The notes under the pieces: model-generated
Seen by the model: only the letters and a program-made list of their open reading frames with translations
What the model was told of the DNA's origin: nothing
Database searches by the model: none
From: Kingella pumchi
Lineage (GTDB): Bacteria > Pseudomonadota > Gammaproteobacteria > Burkholderiales > Neisseriaceae
DNA: 64,000 nucleotides
Direction: 5' to 3'
Assembly (NCBI RefSeq): GCF_022288825.1
Contig: NZ_JAKOOW010000033.1
Coordinates: 1-64,000, forward strand
Program-made: the position numbers and the translations under genes
Shown here: piece by piece, positions 8,213-16,911 of the stretch
Position numbering within the stretch: position 1 is the stretch's first letter
How the letters are laid out: every line of letters starts with the position of its first letter

Positions 8213-9226
8213 ATGAGTACCAAACGCGTCCTGACCGGCGTTACCACCACCGGCATTCCCCATCTGGGCAACTACGTCGGCGCCATCCGCCCCGCCATCC
8301 GCGCCGCAGCCGAAGGCGGCGCCGAATCTTTCCTGTTTCTGGCCGACTACCACGGCCTGATCAAATGCCACGAGCCCGAGCGCATCCACGAATCCACCCG
8401 CGCCGTGGCCGCCACCTGGCTTGCCTGCGGCCTTGATACCGAGCGCACCACCTTCTACCGTCAGTCCGATATCCCCGAAATCCTGGAATTAAACTGGATT
8501 CTGACCTGTATCACCGCCAAAGGCCTGATGAACCGCGCCCACGCCTACAAAGCCGCGGTGCAGGACAATCTCGACAACGGCCAGGAAGACGCCGACCACG
8601 GCATCGAAATGGGGCTTTACAGCTACCCCGTGCTGATGAGCGCCGACATCCTGATGTTCAACGCCGACACCGTGCCGGTCGGCCGCGACCAAATCCAGCA
8701 CGTCGAAATGGCGCGCGACATCGCCGCCCGCTTCAACCACCGTTTCAAAGAGCTGTTTGTGCTGCCCGAAGCCCGCATCGACGAGCAGGTCGAACTCTTA
8801 GTGGGCTTGGACGGCCGCAAAATGAGCAAAAGTTACGGCAACACCATCCCGCTGTTCCAAACGCCCAAAGAGCGGCAGAAAATGGTCAACAAAATCGTTA
8901 CCAACCTAAAAGCGCCGGGCGAGCCCAAAGGCACCGACGAAAGCCCGGTGTTCGACATCTACAAAGCCTTCGCCACCCCCGCCGAAACCGCCGCCTTCGC
9001 CCAAGCGCTCGCCGACGGCCTGGCCTGGGGCGAAGCGAAAAAAATGCTCGCCGCCAAAATCGGCGCGGAGCTCGACGGCTACACCGAAAGCTACCACGAG
9101 CTCACCGCCCACCCGCAGCGCATCGAAGACATCCTGCAGGCCGGCGCCCAGCGCGCCCGCAAACGCGCCCGCGAGCTGCTCGACCAAGTGCGCGACGCCG
9201 TCGGCATCCGCCCGCTGAAGGGCTGA
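8213..9226 (+). CDS. trpS: tryptophanyl-tRNA synthetase
   Basis: The 337-residue class I synthetase charges tRNA-Trp. The HIGH-like motif PHLGN (residues 16-20, in TTTGIPHLGNYVGAI) and KMSKS (residues 203-207) are both intact, as are the substrate-binding stretches SADILMFNADTVPVGRDQ and QHVEMARDIAARFN. The length is that of the compact bacterial TrpRS. The C-terminal GIRPLKG is also typical. Confidence 0.96.
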   Translation: MSTKRVLTGVTTTGIPHLGNYVGAIRPAIRAAAEGGAESFLFLADYHGLIKCHEPERIHESTRAVAATWLACGLDTERTTFYRQSDIPEILELNWILTCITAKGLMNRAHAYKAAVQDNLDNGQEDADHGIEMGLYSYPVLMSADILMFNADTVPVGRDQIQHVEMARDIAARFNHRFKELFVLPEARIDEQVELLVGLDGRKMSKSYGNTIPLFQTPKERQKMVNKIVTNLKAPGEPKGTDESPVFDIYKAFATPAETAAFAQALADGLAWGEAKKMLAAKIGAELDGYTESYHELTAHPQRIEDILQAGAQRARKRARELLDQVRDAVGIRPLKG

Positions 9227-9595
9227 TTGGCTGATTAACCGTATTTTCAGGCTGCCTGGTGCTTTCAGGCAGCCTGAAAACCGAATCAAACTATTTTCAG
9301 GCTGCTTGGTACTTTTAGGCAGCCTGAAAACCAACAGCTGCCGCGCGGGCGGTGCCGGCATTTGAATCAGCCGGCGCCGCATGCCGGCAGGGTGGCGCGG
9401 AATTAGCAAAGCAGCCTGAAAACGCTAAAACGGCTTTTCAGGCTGCTTTTTCTTGCCGGCGGCGGGGTTGGGGCGGCTGTCAAAAGCGGCGGCTATCGGT
9501 TAAGATGCGCGGCTTTTGGCTGCTGTTTTTATGCTGTGCCGGCTTTTCAGGCTGCCTGAAAGGTGCGGCCGGTCGTTTTTCCGATTGTTTGAACC
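9227..9595. repeat. gene-free gap with stacked DUS hairpins
   Basis: This 369-base gap holds no ORF I can support. It contains three inverted DUS pairs (about 9245-9281, 9295-9331 and 9411-9450), each able to form a strong hairpin. A possible promoter for the MATE gene follows: TGTCAA (9478-9483), 17 bases, TAAGAT (9501-9506). Confidence 0.6.
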
Positions 9596-10981
9596 ATGCT
9601 TTTGAACCTGAACCGTTTTTCCCCGTCTTCTTTTCGTTCTGAATCCGGCAAGCTGGTGTCGCTGGCGCTGCCGATGCTGCTGGCGCAGATAGCGTCGGTG
9701 GGCGTGGGCGTGGTCGATACCGTGATGGCGGGGCGGGCGGGCAAGGACGATTTGGCGGCGGTGGCGCTGGGCAGTGCGGTGTTTGCCACGGTGTTCATCA
9801 CTTTTTTGGGGATTATGACCGCGCTCAATCCGATGATCGCCCAGCAGCACGGCGCGGGCGAGCAGGGCGAAATCGGCGAAACCGGCCGCCAGGGCATGTG
9901 GTTCGGCCTGGGTCTGGGCGCGGCGGGTATGCTGCTGATGATGGCTTTGATCAAGCCGCTGCAGGGCTATCTGGCGGGCAAGGGCTACGGCGCTTATGTG
10001 CTGGATACGCTGGGCGATTATCTGTTTTATGTGGCGCTGGCGATGCCGGCGGCGATGGTTTACCGTGCGCTTTATGCCTATGCTTCCAGCCTTGACCGCC
10101 CCAAGCCGCTGATGTGGACGAGCTGGGCGGCGCTGCTGCTGAACGTGCCGCTCAATTATGTGTTTGTGTACGGCAAACTCGGCCTGCCGGCGATGGGCGG
10201 CGCCGGCTGCGGGCTGGCGACGGCGCTGGTGTTTTGGTTTAGCGCGGCGGCTTTGGGCGGCCATATCGTGCGCAATCCGTATTTTGCCGCTTTCGGTCTG
10301 ACGGCGCGTTTCAGCCTGCCGCACAAGGCGGCGCAGCGGCGGATTTGGCAGCTGGGCTGGCCGATCGGGCTGTCTTATTTCCTTGAAGCCAGCCTGTTTA
10401 CCCTGATTGTGTGGCTGATTGCCAATTTCGGCCAAGACACGGTATCGGCGCAGCAGGTGGTGATCAGCATCACCAGCGTGGTGTATATGGTGCCCTCGGC
10501 GGTGGGCGCGGCGACCACCGTGCGCATCGGTTTCGCGCTGGGACGGCGCCAGTTTGCCCGCGCCCGCTACATTGCCGGCGTGTCGCTGGCGATGGGCTGG
10601 GCGCTGGCGCTGCTGACGCTGACGGTGCTGGTGTTGTTCCGCCGCACGCTGGCGTCGTTTTACACCGGCGATGCTGCGGTGATTGCGATTGCCGCCAATA
10701 TTCTGCTGTTTGCCGCGGTGTTTCAGTTTTTCGATTTCACCCAGTGCATCGCTTCTTACGCCCTGCGCGGCTACAAAATCACCCGCGCGCCGATGGTGAT
10801 CCACGGCATCGCCTTTTGGGGGCTGGGGCTGCTGCCCGGCTATCTGCTCGCCCACCACGCCGGCATGGGGGTGTACGGCTTTTGGGCGGCGCTGATTGCT
10901 TCGCTGGCCGCCGCCGCGGTGGCGCTGGTGTGGTATCTGGAAAAATGCAGCCGCTGGGCGCAGCAGCACCGCGCGCTGTAG
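9596..10981 (+). CDS. norM: MATE-family multidrug efflux pump (NorM type)
   Basis: The 461-residue protein has about twelve membrane helices in two similar halves, the first opening LVSLALPMLLAQIASVGVGVVDTVMAGRAG. The loop ALNPMIAQQHGAGE and the second-half opening IWQLGWPIGLSYFLEASLFT are typical of NorM-type Na+- or H+-coupled exporters that expel cationic drugs and dyes. Substrate range cannot be read from the sequence. No strong ribosome-binding site precedes the ATG. Confidence 0.88.
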   Translation: MLLNLNRFSPSSFRSESGKLVSLALPMLLAQIASVGVGVVDTVMAGRAGKDDLAAVALGSAVFATVFITFLGIMTALNPMIAQQHGAGEQGEIGETGRQGMWFGLGLGAAGMLLMMALIKPLQGYLAGKGYGAYVLDTLGDYLFYVALAMPAAMVYRALYAYASSLDRPKPLMWTSWAALLLNVPLNYVFVYGKLGLPAMGGAGCGLATALVFWFSAAALGGHIVRNPYFAAFGLTARFSLPHKAAQRRIWQLGWPIGLSYFLEASLFTLIVWLIANFGQDTVSAQQVVISITSVVYMVPSAVGAATTVRIGFALGRRQFARARYIAGVSLAMGWALALLTLTVLVLFRRTLASFYTGDAAVIAIAANILLFAAVFQFFDFTQCIASYALRGYKITRAPMVIHGIAFWGLGLLPGYLLAHHAGMGVYGFWAALIASLAAAAVALVWYLEKCSRWAQQHRAL

Positions 10982-11003
10982 CTAAAGGCAGCCTGAAAAC
11001 GGC

Positions 11004-11039
11004 AAAACCGCCGCCGGAGTGCGATCCGGCGGTGGTTTT
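11004..11039 (+). terminator. strong intrinsic terminator after norM
   Basis: A 15-base arm (11004-11018, AAAACCGCCGCCGGA) pairs with 11025-11039 (TCCGGCGGTGGTTTT) with one G-U pair and a six-base loop, ending in TTTT. It is nested inside a wider pair of inverted DUS copies. Confidence 0.75.
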
Positions 11040-11158
11040 GTCTGTTTGGCGTTTTCAGGCTGCTTGGGTTGGCTCGGAGAAAAAAGCAGCCTGAAAGCGG
11101 TAAAACGGAGCGGCGGCAAACGGTTTCAAAGGCAGCCTGAAAAACCGTTTGCCGGCTT

Positions 11159-12166
11159 TCAGGCTGCCTGCGGCGGGCGGTCGAGCAGGGCGACCAGCGC
11201 TGCTTTAATGGTGTGCATGCGGTTTTCGGCCTGGTCGAAAACGATGCTGGCGGCGCCTTCGAATACTTCTTCGCTCACTTCCACGCCGTCCAAACCGAAG
11301 GTTTGGTAGATCCATTCGCCGATTTTGGTTTCGCGGTTGTGGAAGGCGGGCAGGCAGTGCATGAATTTGACTTGCGGCGTGCCGGCGGCGGCCATTAGTT
11401 CGGTGCCGACGCGGTAGGGGCGCAGCAGGTCGATGCGCTGCTGCCAGATTTCCGGCGGCTCGCCCATGCTGACCCAAACATCGGTATGGATAAAATCGAC
11501 GCCGGCAACGGCCTGCTGCGGGTTGTCGGTGAGCAGGATGCGGGCGCCGTTGCGCTCGGCCAGCTCGTGCGCGCGTGTGATTACGCTGTCGTCCGGCCAC
11601 AATTCTTTCGGTGCGCCGATGCGCACGTCCATGCCCATCAGCGCGCCGGCCAGCAGCAGGGAGTTGCCCATATTGCAGCGGGCGTCGCCAACGTAGGCAT
11701 AGGCGGTTTGGGCAAGGGCTTTGCCGCTGTGTTCGCGCATGGTCAGCAAATCGGCCAGGCTTTGGGTGGGGTGGTAGCGGTCGGTTAGGCCGTTGAACAC
11801 CGGCACGCCGGCATAACGCGCCAGCTCTTCTATGGTTTCGTGGCCGTGGCCGCGGTATTCGATGCCGTCGTACATGCGCCCGAGCACGCGGGCGGTGTCT
11901 TTGATGCTTTCTTTGTGGCCGATCTGGCTGCTGCCCGGTTCCAGATAGGTTACCTTGGCGCCCTGGTCATGCGCGGCAATTTCAAAGGCGCAGCGGGTGC
12001 GGGTGGAGGTTTTTTCAAAGATCAGCGCAATGTTTTTGCCGCGCAGGCGTTGGGTTTCGCGGCCGGCTTTTTTGGCGGCTTTCAGTTCGGCGGCCAGATC
12101 GAGCAGGGCGTTGATTTGGTCGGGGGTGAAATCGGTGAGTTTGAGCAGGTGGCGCGGGTAGTCCAT
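11159..12166 (-). CDS. argF: ornithine carbamoyltransferase
   Basis: The 335-residue cytoplasmic enzyme makes citrulline from carbamoyl phosphate and ornithine in arginine biosynthesis. The carbamoyl-phosphate loop STRTR is at residues 54-58, HPTQ at 132-135, the ornithine-binding stretch DVWVSMGE at 229-236 and HCLP at 270-273, so the active site is complete. AAGGAG lies about 5 bases before the ATG. The stop codon and preceding two alanines are supplied by a DUS. A catabolic (arcB-like) role is possible, but no arc genes are nearby. Confidence 0.93.
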   Translation of the reverse strand: MDYPRHLLKLTDFTPDQINALLDLAAELKAAKKAGRETQRLRGKNIALIFEKTSTRTRCAFEIAAHDQGAKVTYLEPGSSQIGHKESIKDTARVLGRMYDGIEYRGHGHETIEELARYAGVPVFNGLTDRYHPTQSLADLLTMREHSGKALAQTAYAYVGDARCNMGNSLLLAGALMGMDVRIGAPKELWPDDSVITRAHELAERNGARILLTDNPQQAVAGVDFIHTDVWVSMGEPPEIWQQRIDLLRPYRVGTELMAAAGTPQVKFMHCLPAFHNRETKIGEWIYQTFGLDGVEVSEEVFEGAASIVFDQAENRMHTIKAALVALLDRPPQAA

Positions 12167-12252
12167 TTTTTCTCCTTATGTAGCGGGTGCGGCGGCAGGT
12201 TTTTCAGGCTGCTTTGCCGCGGTATTGCCGCCCTGTAGGCAGCCTGAAAAGT

Positions 12253-13629
12253 TTAGCGCAGGTTGACGGGAATGTCGCTGCTTTCAGTTTGGTGTTTGCT
12301 GTAGCGCGCAAAGCCGATGCTGCTGTTTTGTTCGTTCCACACCAGCCGGCGCGACGGGCTGGAATGCTCCGCCAAAATGCGGCCGATTGCGCCGCGGCGC
12401 TCGGCGGCGGGCAGACGGTAAAGCGCCAGGGCAGCCTGAAAGGCGCGCTGCTGCATGGCGCTGTCCTGCACATGTTGGAAATAGCTGTCCCAGGAAGTGA
12501 GCGCAATATCGGAGAGCACGCAGCCCTGGCCGTTGTTGCTGCAGGCCCAGAGCTGTTTCCAGCTTGCTTGGGCGGGCGGCTGCCAGATGATGGCTTGGTC
12601 GCGTTCGAGAGCGGCGGCCGTTTCGGCGTTGCAGCCCTGTGCATAATAGGCGGCGCTGCGGGCGCGGCTGTGTTCGATGTCCATCACCGGCACCCATATC
12701 ATCCAGCGCGGTACACGGAGAGAACCGATGCTGTCTTCATCGCTCATATTTGCGGCTAGAGCCATAACGGTAAACATTTTGCGCGGCGACCACTCGGGCG
12801 ACATTTTACGCAGCAGATTGGCCGAAGCGTGAAATTCGTCCTGTACTGCGGTGCACAGGTTTTGCTCTTGCGGCGACAGTACGGCAAAGGCGTCGTCGCA
12901 TTCTTTGGGCAGGCGCTTTGCCCATGACGGATCTTCCGCCAGCATTTGCGCTGCCAGCGCGGTGTGTTTTTGAATCAGCGCATTGCCGACCATCGGATAG
13001 AGCATATTTGGGCGCCCTTGCAGCAGGGTGCGTCCGGTTTTCAGGCTGCGGCAAACGCGCACCAGCGCCGCCTGCTGCCGGCCGTCCGCCCAATCCAGCG
13101 CGGCGGTGGGAACGCTGAGAAACAGATGCTGCAACCGGGGTAGTGCCATATCGGACGAACCGGTGTGATCGTTCGGCCAGCCGGACTGGGCAAAAGCATC
13201 GTAGTCCGCCAGCCGGTCGATATTGGCCAGCAGCTCCCGATATTTTTCGGCCTGATCGCGGTATTGCGGCAGATTCCCACGTATTTCTGCCAGACAGTCG
13301 GCGGCGCTTTTGCCGCTGCCACAGGTAAATTCTCCGTTCTCTGGTTGCGGCAGTTCGTATTCGGCCAGCGCCGGCGGCCGGCTTCCGCGCATCAGCAGCG
13401 GCCGGTACGTTGCCATCATACGCTCGCGTTCGGCAGCGCTTTCGGCACGGTAGCCCAAAAGCCACAGCGCATCGCCGCCTGCGGTTTGCGCCGGCGCCGG
13501 TTTGACTGCCAGCCGCGCCAAATCGTCTTGGGCGGCGGCGATTTCCTGCCGGATCAGATACTGCGGCACGGCAAACAGCAGCACAAAAATCAAGGCAGAC
13601 AACAATAAAAATACACGCAGTTTTTTCAT
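12253..13629 (-). CDS. membrane-anchored protein of unknown function
   Basis: The 458-residue product starts MKKLRVFLLLSALIFVLLFAVPQYL, an uncleaved anchor or signal peptide, followed by a large extracytoplasmic region. It has several Cys (CGSGKSAADC, ECDDAF, NLCTA, GCNAE, ACSNNGQGC) that could form disulfides. No family motif is recognised. A TTG start five codons upstream is possible, but the ATG before the signal peptide is preferred. The gene is well separated from argF by DUS repeats. Confidence 0.7.
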   Translation of the reverse strand: MKKLRVFLLLSALIFVLLFAVPQYLIRQEIAAAQDDLARLAVKPAPAQTAGGDALWLLGYRAESAAERERMMATYRPLLMRGSRPPALAEYELPQPENGEFTCGSGKSAADCLAEIRGNLPQYRDQAEKYRELLANIDRLADYDAFAQSGWPNDHTGSSDMALPRLQHLFLSVPTAALDWADGRQQAALVRVCRSLKTGRTLLQGRPNMLYPMVGNALIQKHTALAAQMLAEDPSWAKRLPKECDDAFAVLSPQEQNLCTAVQDEFHASANLLRKMSPEWSPRKMFTVMALAANMSDEDSIGSLRVPRWMIWVPVMDIEHSRARSAAYYAQGCNAETAAALERDQAIIWQPPAQASWKQLWACSNNGQGCVLSDIALTSWDSYFQHVQDSAMQQRAFQAALALYRLPAAERRGAIGRILAEHSSPSRRLVWNEQNSSIGFARYSKHQTESSDIPVNLR

Positions 13630-13743
13630 GGCAAACTTGGGCAAATGGATTGGGGCGGCAGGCTTTCAGGCTGCTTAGCGCGGTATGCGGGCAGCCTGAA
13701 TTCCGGTTTCAGGCAAACGGAGTCGTTGCCATGCCGTAAGTTT

Positions 13744-14445
13744 TCAGGCTGCTTCGGCCAGCAGCCGGCGCAAAACGGCGGCCAGTTTTGGGGCATCGGT
13801 ATCGGCATGTTCGGCGGCGGCGATGCAGGCATCGGCACGGTAGCGCGTATCGCTGCCCAGCGCTGCTTCAAAGCAGTTGGCGCGCCCGGTCAGCGCGGCG
13901 GCATCGCCGGCAAGGATTACCGCCGAAAGCAGGGCGGTGTAGCCGTTGGGCGTGCCGCGGCGGCGCTGCCAGTATTGCGCGGTGCCGGCGATTTTGCGGC
14001 CGCCGGCGGCCAGATTGAAACGGCCGTCGCAAAACGAGCCGGCCACCGCCTGATAGCCGGTGGCGATGCCGATCTCGGCAAACAGCCGCTCCAGCAGTGC
14101 GCACAGCGCCAGATACTGCTGCTCGGCATCGCGTACCGGCTGCTCGCTCAATAGCGGCCGCGCCCAATACAGATTGACCACGGCGGGCGACTGCGGCACC
14201 ACGCCGCCGCCCGACAGGCGCACATGCACCGGCAAGCCGTCGGCCGCCAGCGTAGCGCAGGCTTGGTCAAAGCCGGGCTTGCTGCGGTAGCTGCGCGGCA
14301 CCACGATGCCGTCTTCGCCGCAAAACACCAGCACGGCATCGCAGCCGGCGGCTTGGGCGCAGTCGATCAGCCGCTGCTCGTTGTCCGCCCAGCTGTGGAG
14401 GGCGGTATCGAAGCTGTTATCGGCAAGCAAAAGCGGAGCGGGCAT
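13744..14445 (-). CDS. lipoate-protein ligase A-like protein (BPL/LPL fold)
   Basis: The 233-residue product has the two main signatures of the LplA/LipM family: VRLSGGGVVPQSPAVVNLYW (about residues 73-92), corresponding to the RRxSGGGxVxH region, and the lysine loop GRKIAGTAQYWQRRRG. Such enzymes attach lipoate to E2 and H proteins or transfer octanoyl groups. The expected His after SGGG is replaced (GVVPQ), so the exact acyl transfer role is uncertain. Start 14445 follows a long open but DUS-containing stretch. The C-terminal Ala-Ala-stop is DUS-encoded. Confidence 0.72.
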   Translation of the reverse strand: MPAPLLLADNSFDTALHSWADNEQRLIDCAQAAGCDAVLVFCGEDGIVVPRSYRSKPGFDQACATLAADGLPVHVRLSGGGVVPQSPAVVNLYWARPLLSEQPVRDAEQQYLALCALLERLFAEIGIATGYQAVAGSFCDGRFNLAAGGRKIAGTAQYWQRRRGTPNGYTALLSAVILAGDAAALTGRANCFEAALGSDTRYRADACIAAAEHADTDAPKLAAVLRRLLAEAA

Positions 14446-14567
14446 GGCGGTTTTGTAAGTTTGCGTAAACGGGCATTCTACTGTTTTTTCGCCGCGGTGC
14501 GTGATCGGCAGCAGAATTTGTCTTTCAGGCTGCTTGGGCAGGCAGCCTGAAGGGCGGTGGCGAAACG

Positions 14568-14613
14568 AAAAAAGCAGCCTGAAATCCAATCACGGTTTTC
14601 AGGCTGCCTTTTT
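14568..14613. terminator. DUS inverted-repeat hairpin with U-run
   Basis: A run of A followed by GCAGCCTGAAA pairs with TTTTCAGGCTGC and a run of T. It closes off the region upstream of the accessory island. The rest of 14446-14768 is AT-rich and contains no supported gene. Confidence 0.55.
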
Positions 14614-14710
14614 ATGGCGGGCGTGTTGCATTTGCACACATTTGTATCTTTATTATTTTTCTTTTTAAACATTGAATTGTGATTTTGTTTTTGTTTTTTT
14701 CGCAGTTTAA

Positions 14711-14739
14711 TTGAAAACTGAAAATGTTTCATGTATATT
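14711..14739 (+). promoter_or_regulatory. promoter of the PspA/flotillin island
   Basis: TTGAAA (14711-14716), a 17-base spacer and TATATT (14734-14739) sit in a conspicuously AT-rich stretch 30 bases upstream of the first island gene. Just downstream, ATACAAATGAATACAAAA contains a short direct repeat (ATACAAA) that could be an operator half-site pair. Confidence 0.65.
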
Positions 14740-14768
14740 CGCATACAAATGAATACAAAACAGGATAA

Positions 14769-15290
14769 ATGGAAATGAACGCAGGCAACCGCATTCCCGT
14801 GAGCGTGCGAATTACGCAGGAAGACGCTGATTTTATTGCAGAGTTAAAAATTGAAGGCGCGAATACGCCGTCGGAAAAAATCCGTGAATTGTTGAAGCAG
14901 GCGCGGCTCGCGCACACGCAGACGCGCGATTACGAATCCGCGCTCACGGCACAGGAGCAGTTTTTTCAGACGGCCAGACGCAACGTGTTAAACGCCGAAA
15001 AACAGGCGGGCGTGCACTCGCACATCGTGGCGCGGCTGTTTGAGCAGCTGCCCGATTTGGCCGCCACGCTGGCCGCCGACCTGCCCGAAGAGGCCGCGCA
15101 GCCCGATTTGCAGAAATACGAGCGCGAGCTGATGTGGCGCATTGTGCGCCTGACCGACAGCATTTTGCAGCTTGCCGTTACCGGCAAAGGCGCGGCTTAC
15201 GACGATACCGTGTTGCAACAGCTTGAAAACACTTTGAAACTGGCCGATATCGTGCGCCGTGCGTCTGAGGTTGGCGCAGAGGCCGTCTGA
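14769..15290 (+). CDS. first gene of the island: small helical protein with ribbon-helix-helix-like N-terminus
   Basis: The 173-residue protein begins RIPVSVRITQEDADFIAELKIEGANTPSEKIRELLKQA, a beta-strand plus two-helix pattern resembling ribbon-helix-helix DNA-binding domains. The remainder is acidic and helical (ALTAQEQFFQTARRNVLNAEKQ, then LMWRIVRLTDSILQL). It is 23 bases before pspA, so it could be the operon's own regulator or a PspA partner. The RHH call rests on pattern only. ATG 14775 is an alternative start. A near-match to the Neisseria DUS (14965-14976) lies inside and the classic one overlaps its stop codon. Confidence 0.6.
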   Translation: MEMNAGNRIPVSVRITQEDADFIAELKIEGANTPSEKIRELLKQARLAHTQTRDYESALTAQEQFFQTARRNVLNAEKQAGVHSHIVARLFEQLPDLAATLAADLPEEAAQPDLQKYERELMWRIVRLTDSILQLAVTGKGAAYDDTVLQQLENTLKLADIVRRASEVGAEAV

Positions 15291-15291
15291 A
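15280..15291 (+). repeat. classic Neisseria AG-DUS, first exact copy
   Basis: AGGCCGTCTGAA. Other exact copies are at 16023-16034 (reverse), 16052, 16781, 16885, 17459, 17563, 18890 (reverse), 20763 and 21963. One-mismatch copies are at 14965 (reverse) and 22192. I saw none outside this island. Confidence 0.85.
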
Positions 15292-15313
15292 ACCTGAAAC
15301 GAAAGGAAACAAA

Positions 15314-15976
15314 ATGAGCGAAACCCTGTCCCGCCGCGTCGGCCGCCTGGTGAGCGGCGGCTTCCACGCACTGATTGACGCTGCCGAAAACCTTGCGCCC
15401 GAGGCGGTAATGAACGAGAGCATCCGCGAAATCGAGCGTGCGGTTGACGAAGTGCGTGCCGAGTTGGGCAAAGTGTTGGCGCAAAAGCATCTGGCCGCCA
15501 AGAAAATGGCCGACGAGAGCAACCGCCACGAAGCGCTGTCCGACCAAATCCGCGCCGCCGTGTCCGCCGCGCGCGACGATTTGGCCGAAAGCGGCATCGC
15601 CGAGCAGATGGACATCGAAGCGCGTTTGCCGGTGCTCGAAAACACCATCGCCGACTGCGCCGCGCAAGAAAAAGAACTCGAAGGCTTTATCGCCGCGTTG
15701 CAGGCGAAAAAACGCGAAATGCAGCAGCAGCTGCAAGACTGGCGCGCCGCGCAGCAAAACGCGGCAGCGGGCGGCGGCGCAGGCGGCAGCGGCCTGGAGC
15801 GCATCGCCCGCAACGCCGAAAAAAGCGGCAACGCCTTCGACCGCGTGATGGGCAGACAAAACGCCGTACACAGCGGCAGCGACGCGGCGCAGCTGGCTAA
15901 GTTGAAAGAATTGGAAGACCTGAGCCGCAGTAACCGCATCGCCGAACGGCTGGCGGCTTTGAAGGCGCAGAAGTGA
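15314..15976 (+). CDS. pspA: PspA/IM30-family phage shock protein
   Basis: The 220-residue product is an almost continuous coiled coil: SGGFHALIDAAENLAPEAVMNESIREIERAVDEVRAELGKVL is the PspA/Vipp1 helix region, followed by long Glu/Gln/Lys-rich helices. PspA proteins coat damaged inner membrane as ESCRT-III-like assemblies and keep up the proton motive force. A Gly-rich linker (about residues 155-165, GGGAGGSG) precedes the last helices. There is no pspF or pspBC here; instead it is embedded with SPFH and flotillin genes. AAAGGAAAC precedes the ATG. Confidence 0.88.
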   Translation: MSETLSRRVGRLVSGGFHALIDAAENLAPEAVMNESIREIERAVDEVRAELGKVLAQKHLAAKKMADESNRHEALSDQIRAAVSAARDDLAESGIAEQMDIEARLPVLENTIADCAAQEKELEGFIAALQAKKREMQQQLQDWRAAQQNAAAGGGAGGSGLERIARNAEKSGNAFDRVMGRQNAVHSGSDAAQLAKLKELEDLSRSNRIAERLAALKAQK

Positions 15977-15981
15977 GTGCG

Positions 15982-16027
15982 GTAGGTTGGATTCTTGAAT
16001 CCGACAAGCGCACGAAGCGGCTTTCAG
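15982..16027 (+). repeat. 46-bp intergenic repeat, copy A
   Basis: Starts GTAGGTTGGATTCTTGAATC and ends CGGCTTTCAG, with a central GGATTCTTGAATCC palindrome. It lies just after the pspA stop codon. Copies B and C (17394-17439, 18506-18551) follow the stop codons of two further island genes. Confidence 0.75.
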
Positions 16028-16078
16028 ACGGCCTTTCAGGCTGCTTGGCAAAGGCCGTCTGAAAATAAAACTGCCGTC

Positions 16079-16098
16079 ATTCCCGCGCAGGCGGGAAT
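16079..16098. repeat. dRS3-type repeat
   Basis: ATTCCC, eight bases, GGGAAT, the consensus of neisserial dRS3 elements. It forms a longer inverted repeat with the copy at 16156. Confidence 0.75.
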
Positions 16099-16155
16099 CT
16101 TTTGCGTGCTTCGGCAAACGGCAGAAAAAAACGCCATCACCCAAGCTGAAAAAAG

Positions 16156-16175
16156 ATTCCCGCCTGCGCGGGAAT
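16156..16175. repeat. dRS3-type repeat, inverted partner
   Basis: ATTCCC, eight bases, GGGAAT. With the flanking AAGATTCCC/GGGAATGACG it mirrors the copy at 16079, as in a neisserial intergenic mosaic element. Confidence 0.75.
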
Positions 16176-16260
16176 GACGAAATACAGAGCTTTCAGGCAG
16201 CCTGAAAGACCCCAAGCTGCCTGAAAAGAAAACCCCGCCCCGATTATTGGAAAGAAAACC

Positions 16261-16761
16261 ATGTCCCAGCCCGAAACCCCGCTTGCCGAACTGCAGGCCG
16301 CCGCGCAAAACGGCAGCCGTCCGCTGACTTGGCGTAAAACCGTTTCCCTAAGCGATGCCGATCGAAAATCGGTGAACATCCTGCGTTTCGGCATGTTTGC
16401 TTCGTGTTTTACCGTGCCGCTGTCGGTTCTGTTTCTGCACCGGATGCTGCCCGATTTGTTTTTTCACAGCGACGGCACGTTCAAAGCCGCCAACGCGCTG
16501 CCGTTTTTGCTGATGGCGGTGTCGATGGGAATGTTTGCCCTGTGGATGCTCAAGCGCATCAACAGCGTTCTGACTGCCGGCCGCGCCCTTGCCGTTTTTA
16601 CGCTGGATTGGAAAAAGCGCAGTCTGACAATGCACGGCTTCGGCGGCTTTGGTGGGCGCATCGACCCCGCACACGCCGACTGGGCGCAGATTCTGCCCGA
16701 CGGCCGCCCCGAGCAGCGCGAACGCCTGCAACAGCGCATCCGCCAACTGCTGGCGCGCTAG
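16261..16761 (+). CDS. island membrane protein, unknown family
   Basis: The 166-residue product has two membrane segments (about residues 43-60 and 77-97) between a polar N-terminus and a cytoplasmic-looking C-terminal region (LDWKKRSLTMHGFGGFGGRIDPAHADW). I recognise no family. Its position between pspA and the Sel1/SPFH genes makes a membrane-stress role likely, but this is inference from context only. Confidence 0.65.
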   Translation: MSQPETPLAELQAAAQNGSRPLTWRKTVSLSDADRKSVNILRFGMFASCFTVPLSVLFLHRMLPDLFFHSDGTFKAANALPFLLMAVSMGMFALWMLKRINSVLTAGRALAVFTLDWKKRSLTMHGFGGFGGRIDPAHADWAQILPDGRPEQRERLQQRIRQLLAR

Positions 16762-16780
16762 GGCAGCCTGAAAGGCCGAA

Positions 16781-16896
16781 AGGCCGTCTGAAAACCACAG
16801 GCTTCAGCAAAGTTAAAACCGGCAGCGCGGATTTTTCCCTGCGGGAAAACGTCGGATTCGAGAATCCGACCTACGCAAATCCGAAGGCCGTCTGAA
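16781..16896 (+). repeat. 116-bp direct repeat, copy 1
   Basis: Begins and ends with AGGCCGTCTGAA and contains CGGATTCGAGAATCCG. It matches 17459-17574 at all positions but one (C versus T in the CCCTGYGGG stretch). The two copies flank the Sel1-repeat gene. Confidence 0.85.
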
Positions 16897-16911
16897 GAAA
16901 GAAACGACGCG

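Noticed and set aside
9245..9450. Regularly repeated short motifs resembling a CRISPR array
   Set aside because: The repeats are 12-base DUS in both orientations with irregular spacing and no cas genes nearby.
14478..14744. Minus-strand 88-codon frame in the AT-rich gap
   Set aside because: Low-complexity Lys/Asn-rich sequence that includes translated DUS; it overlaps the island promoter.
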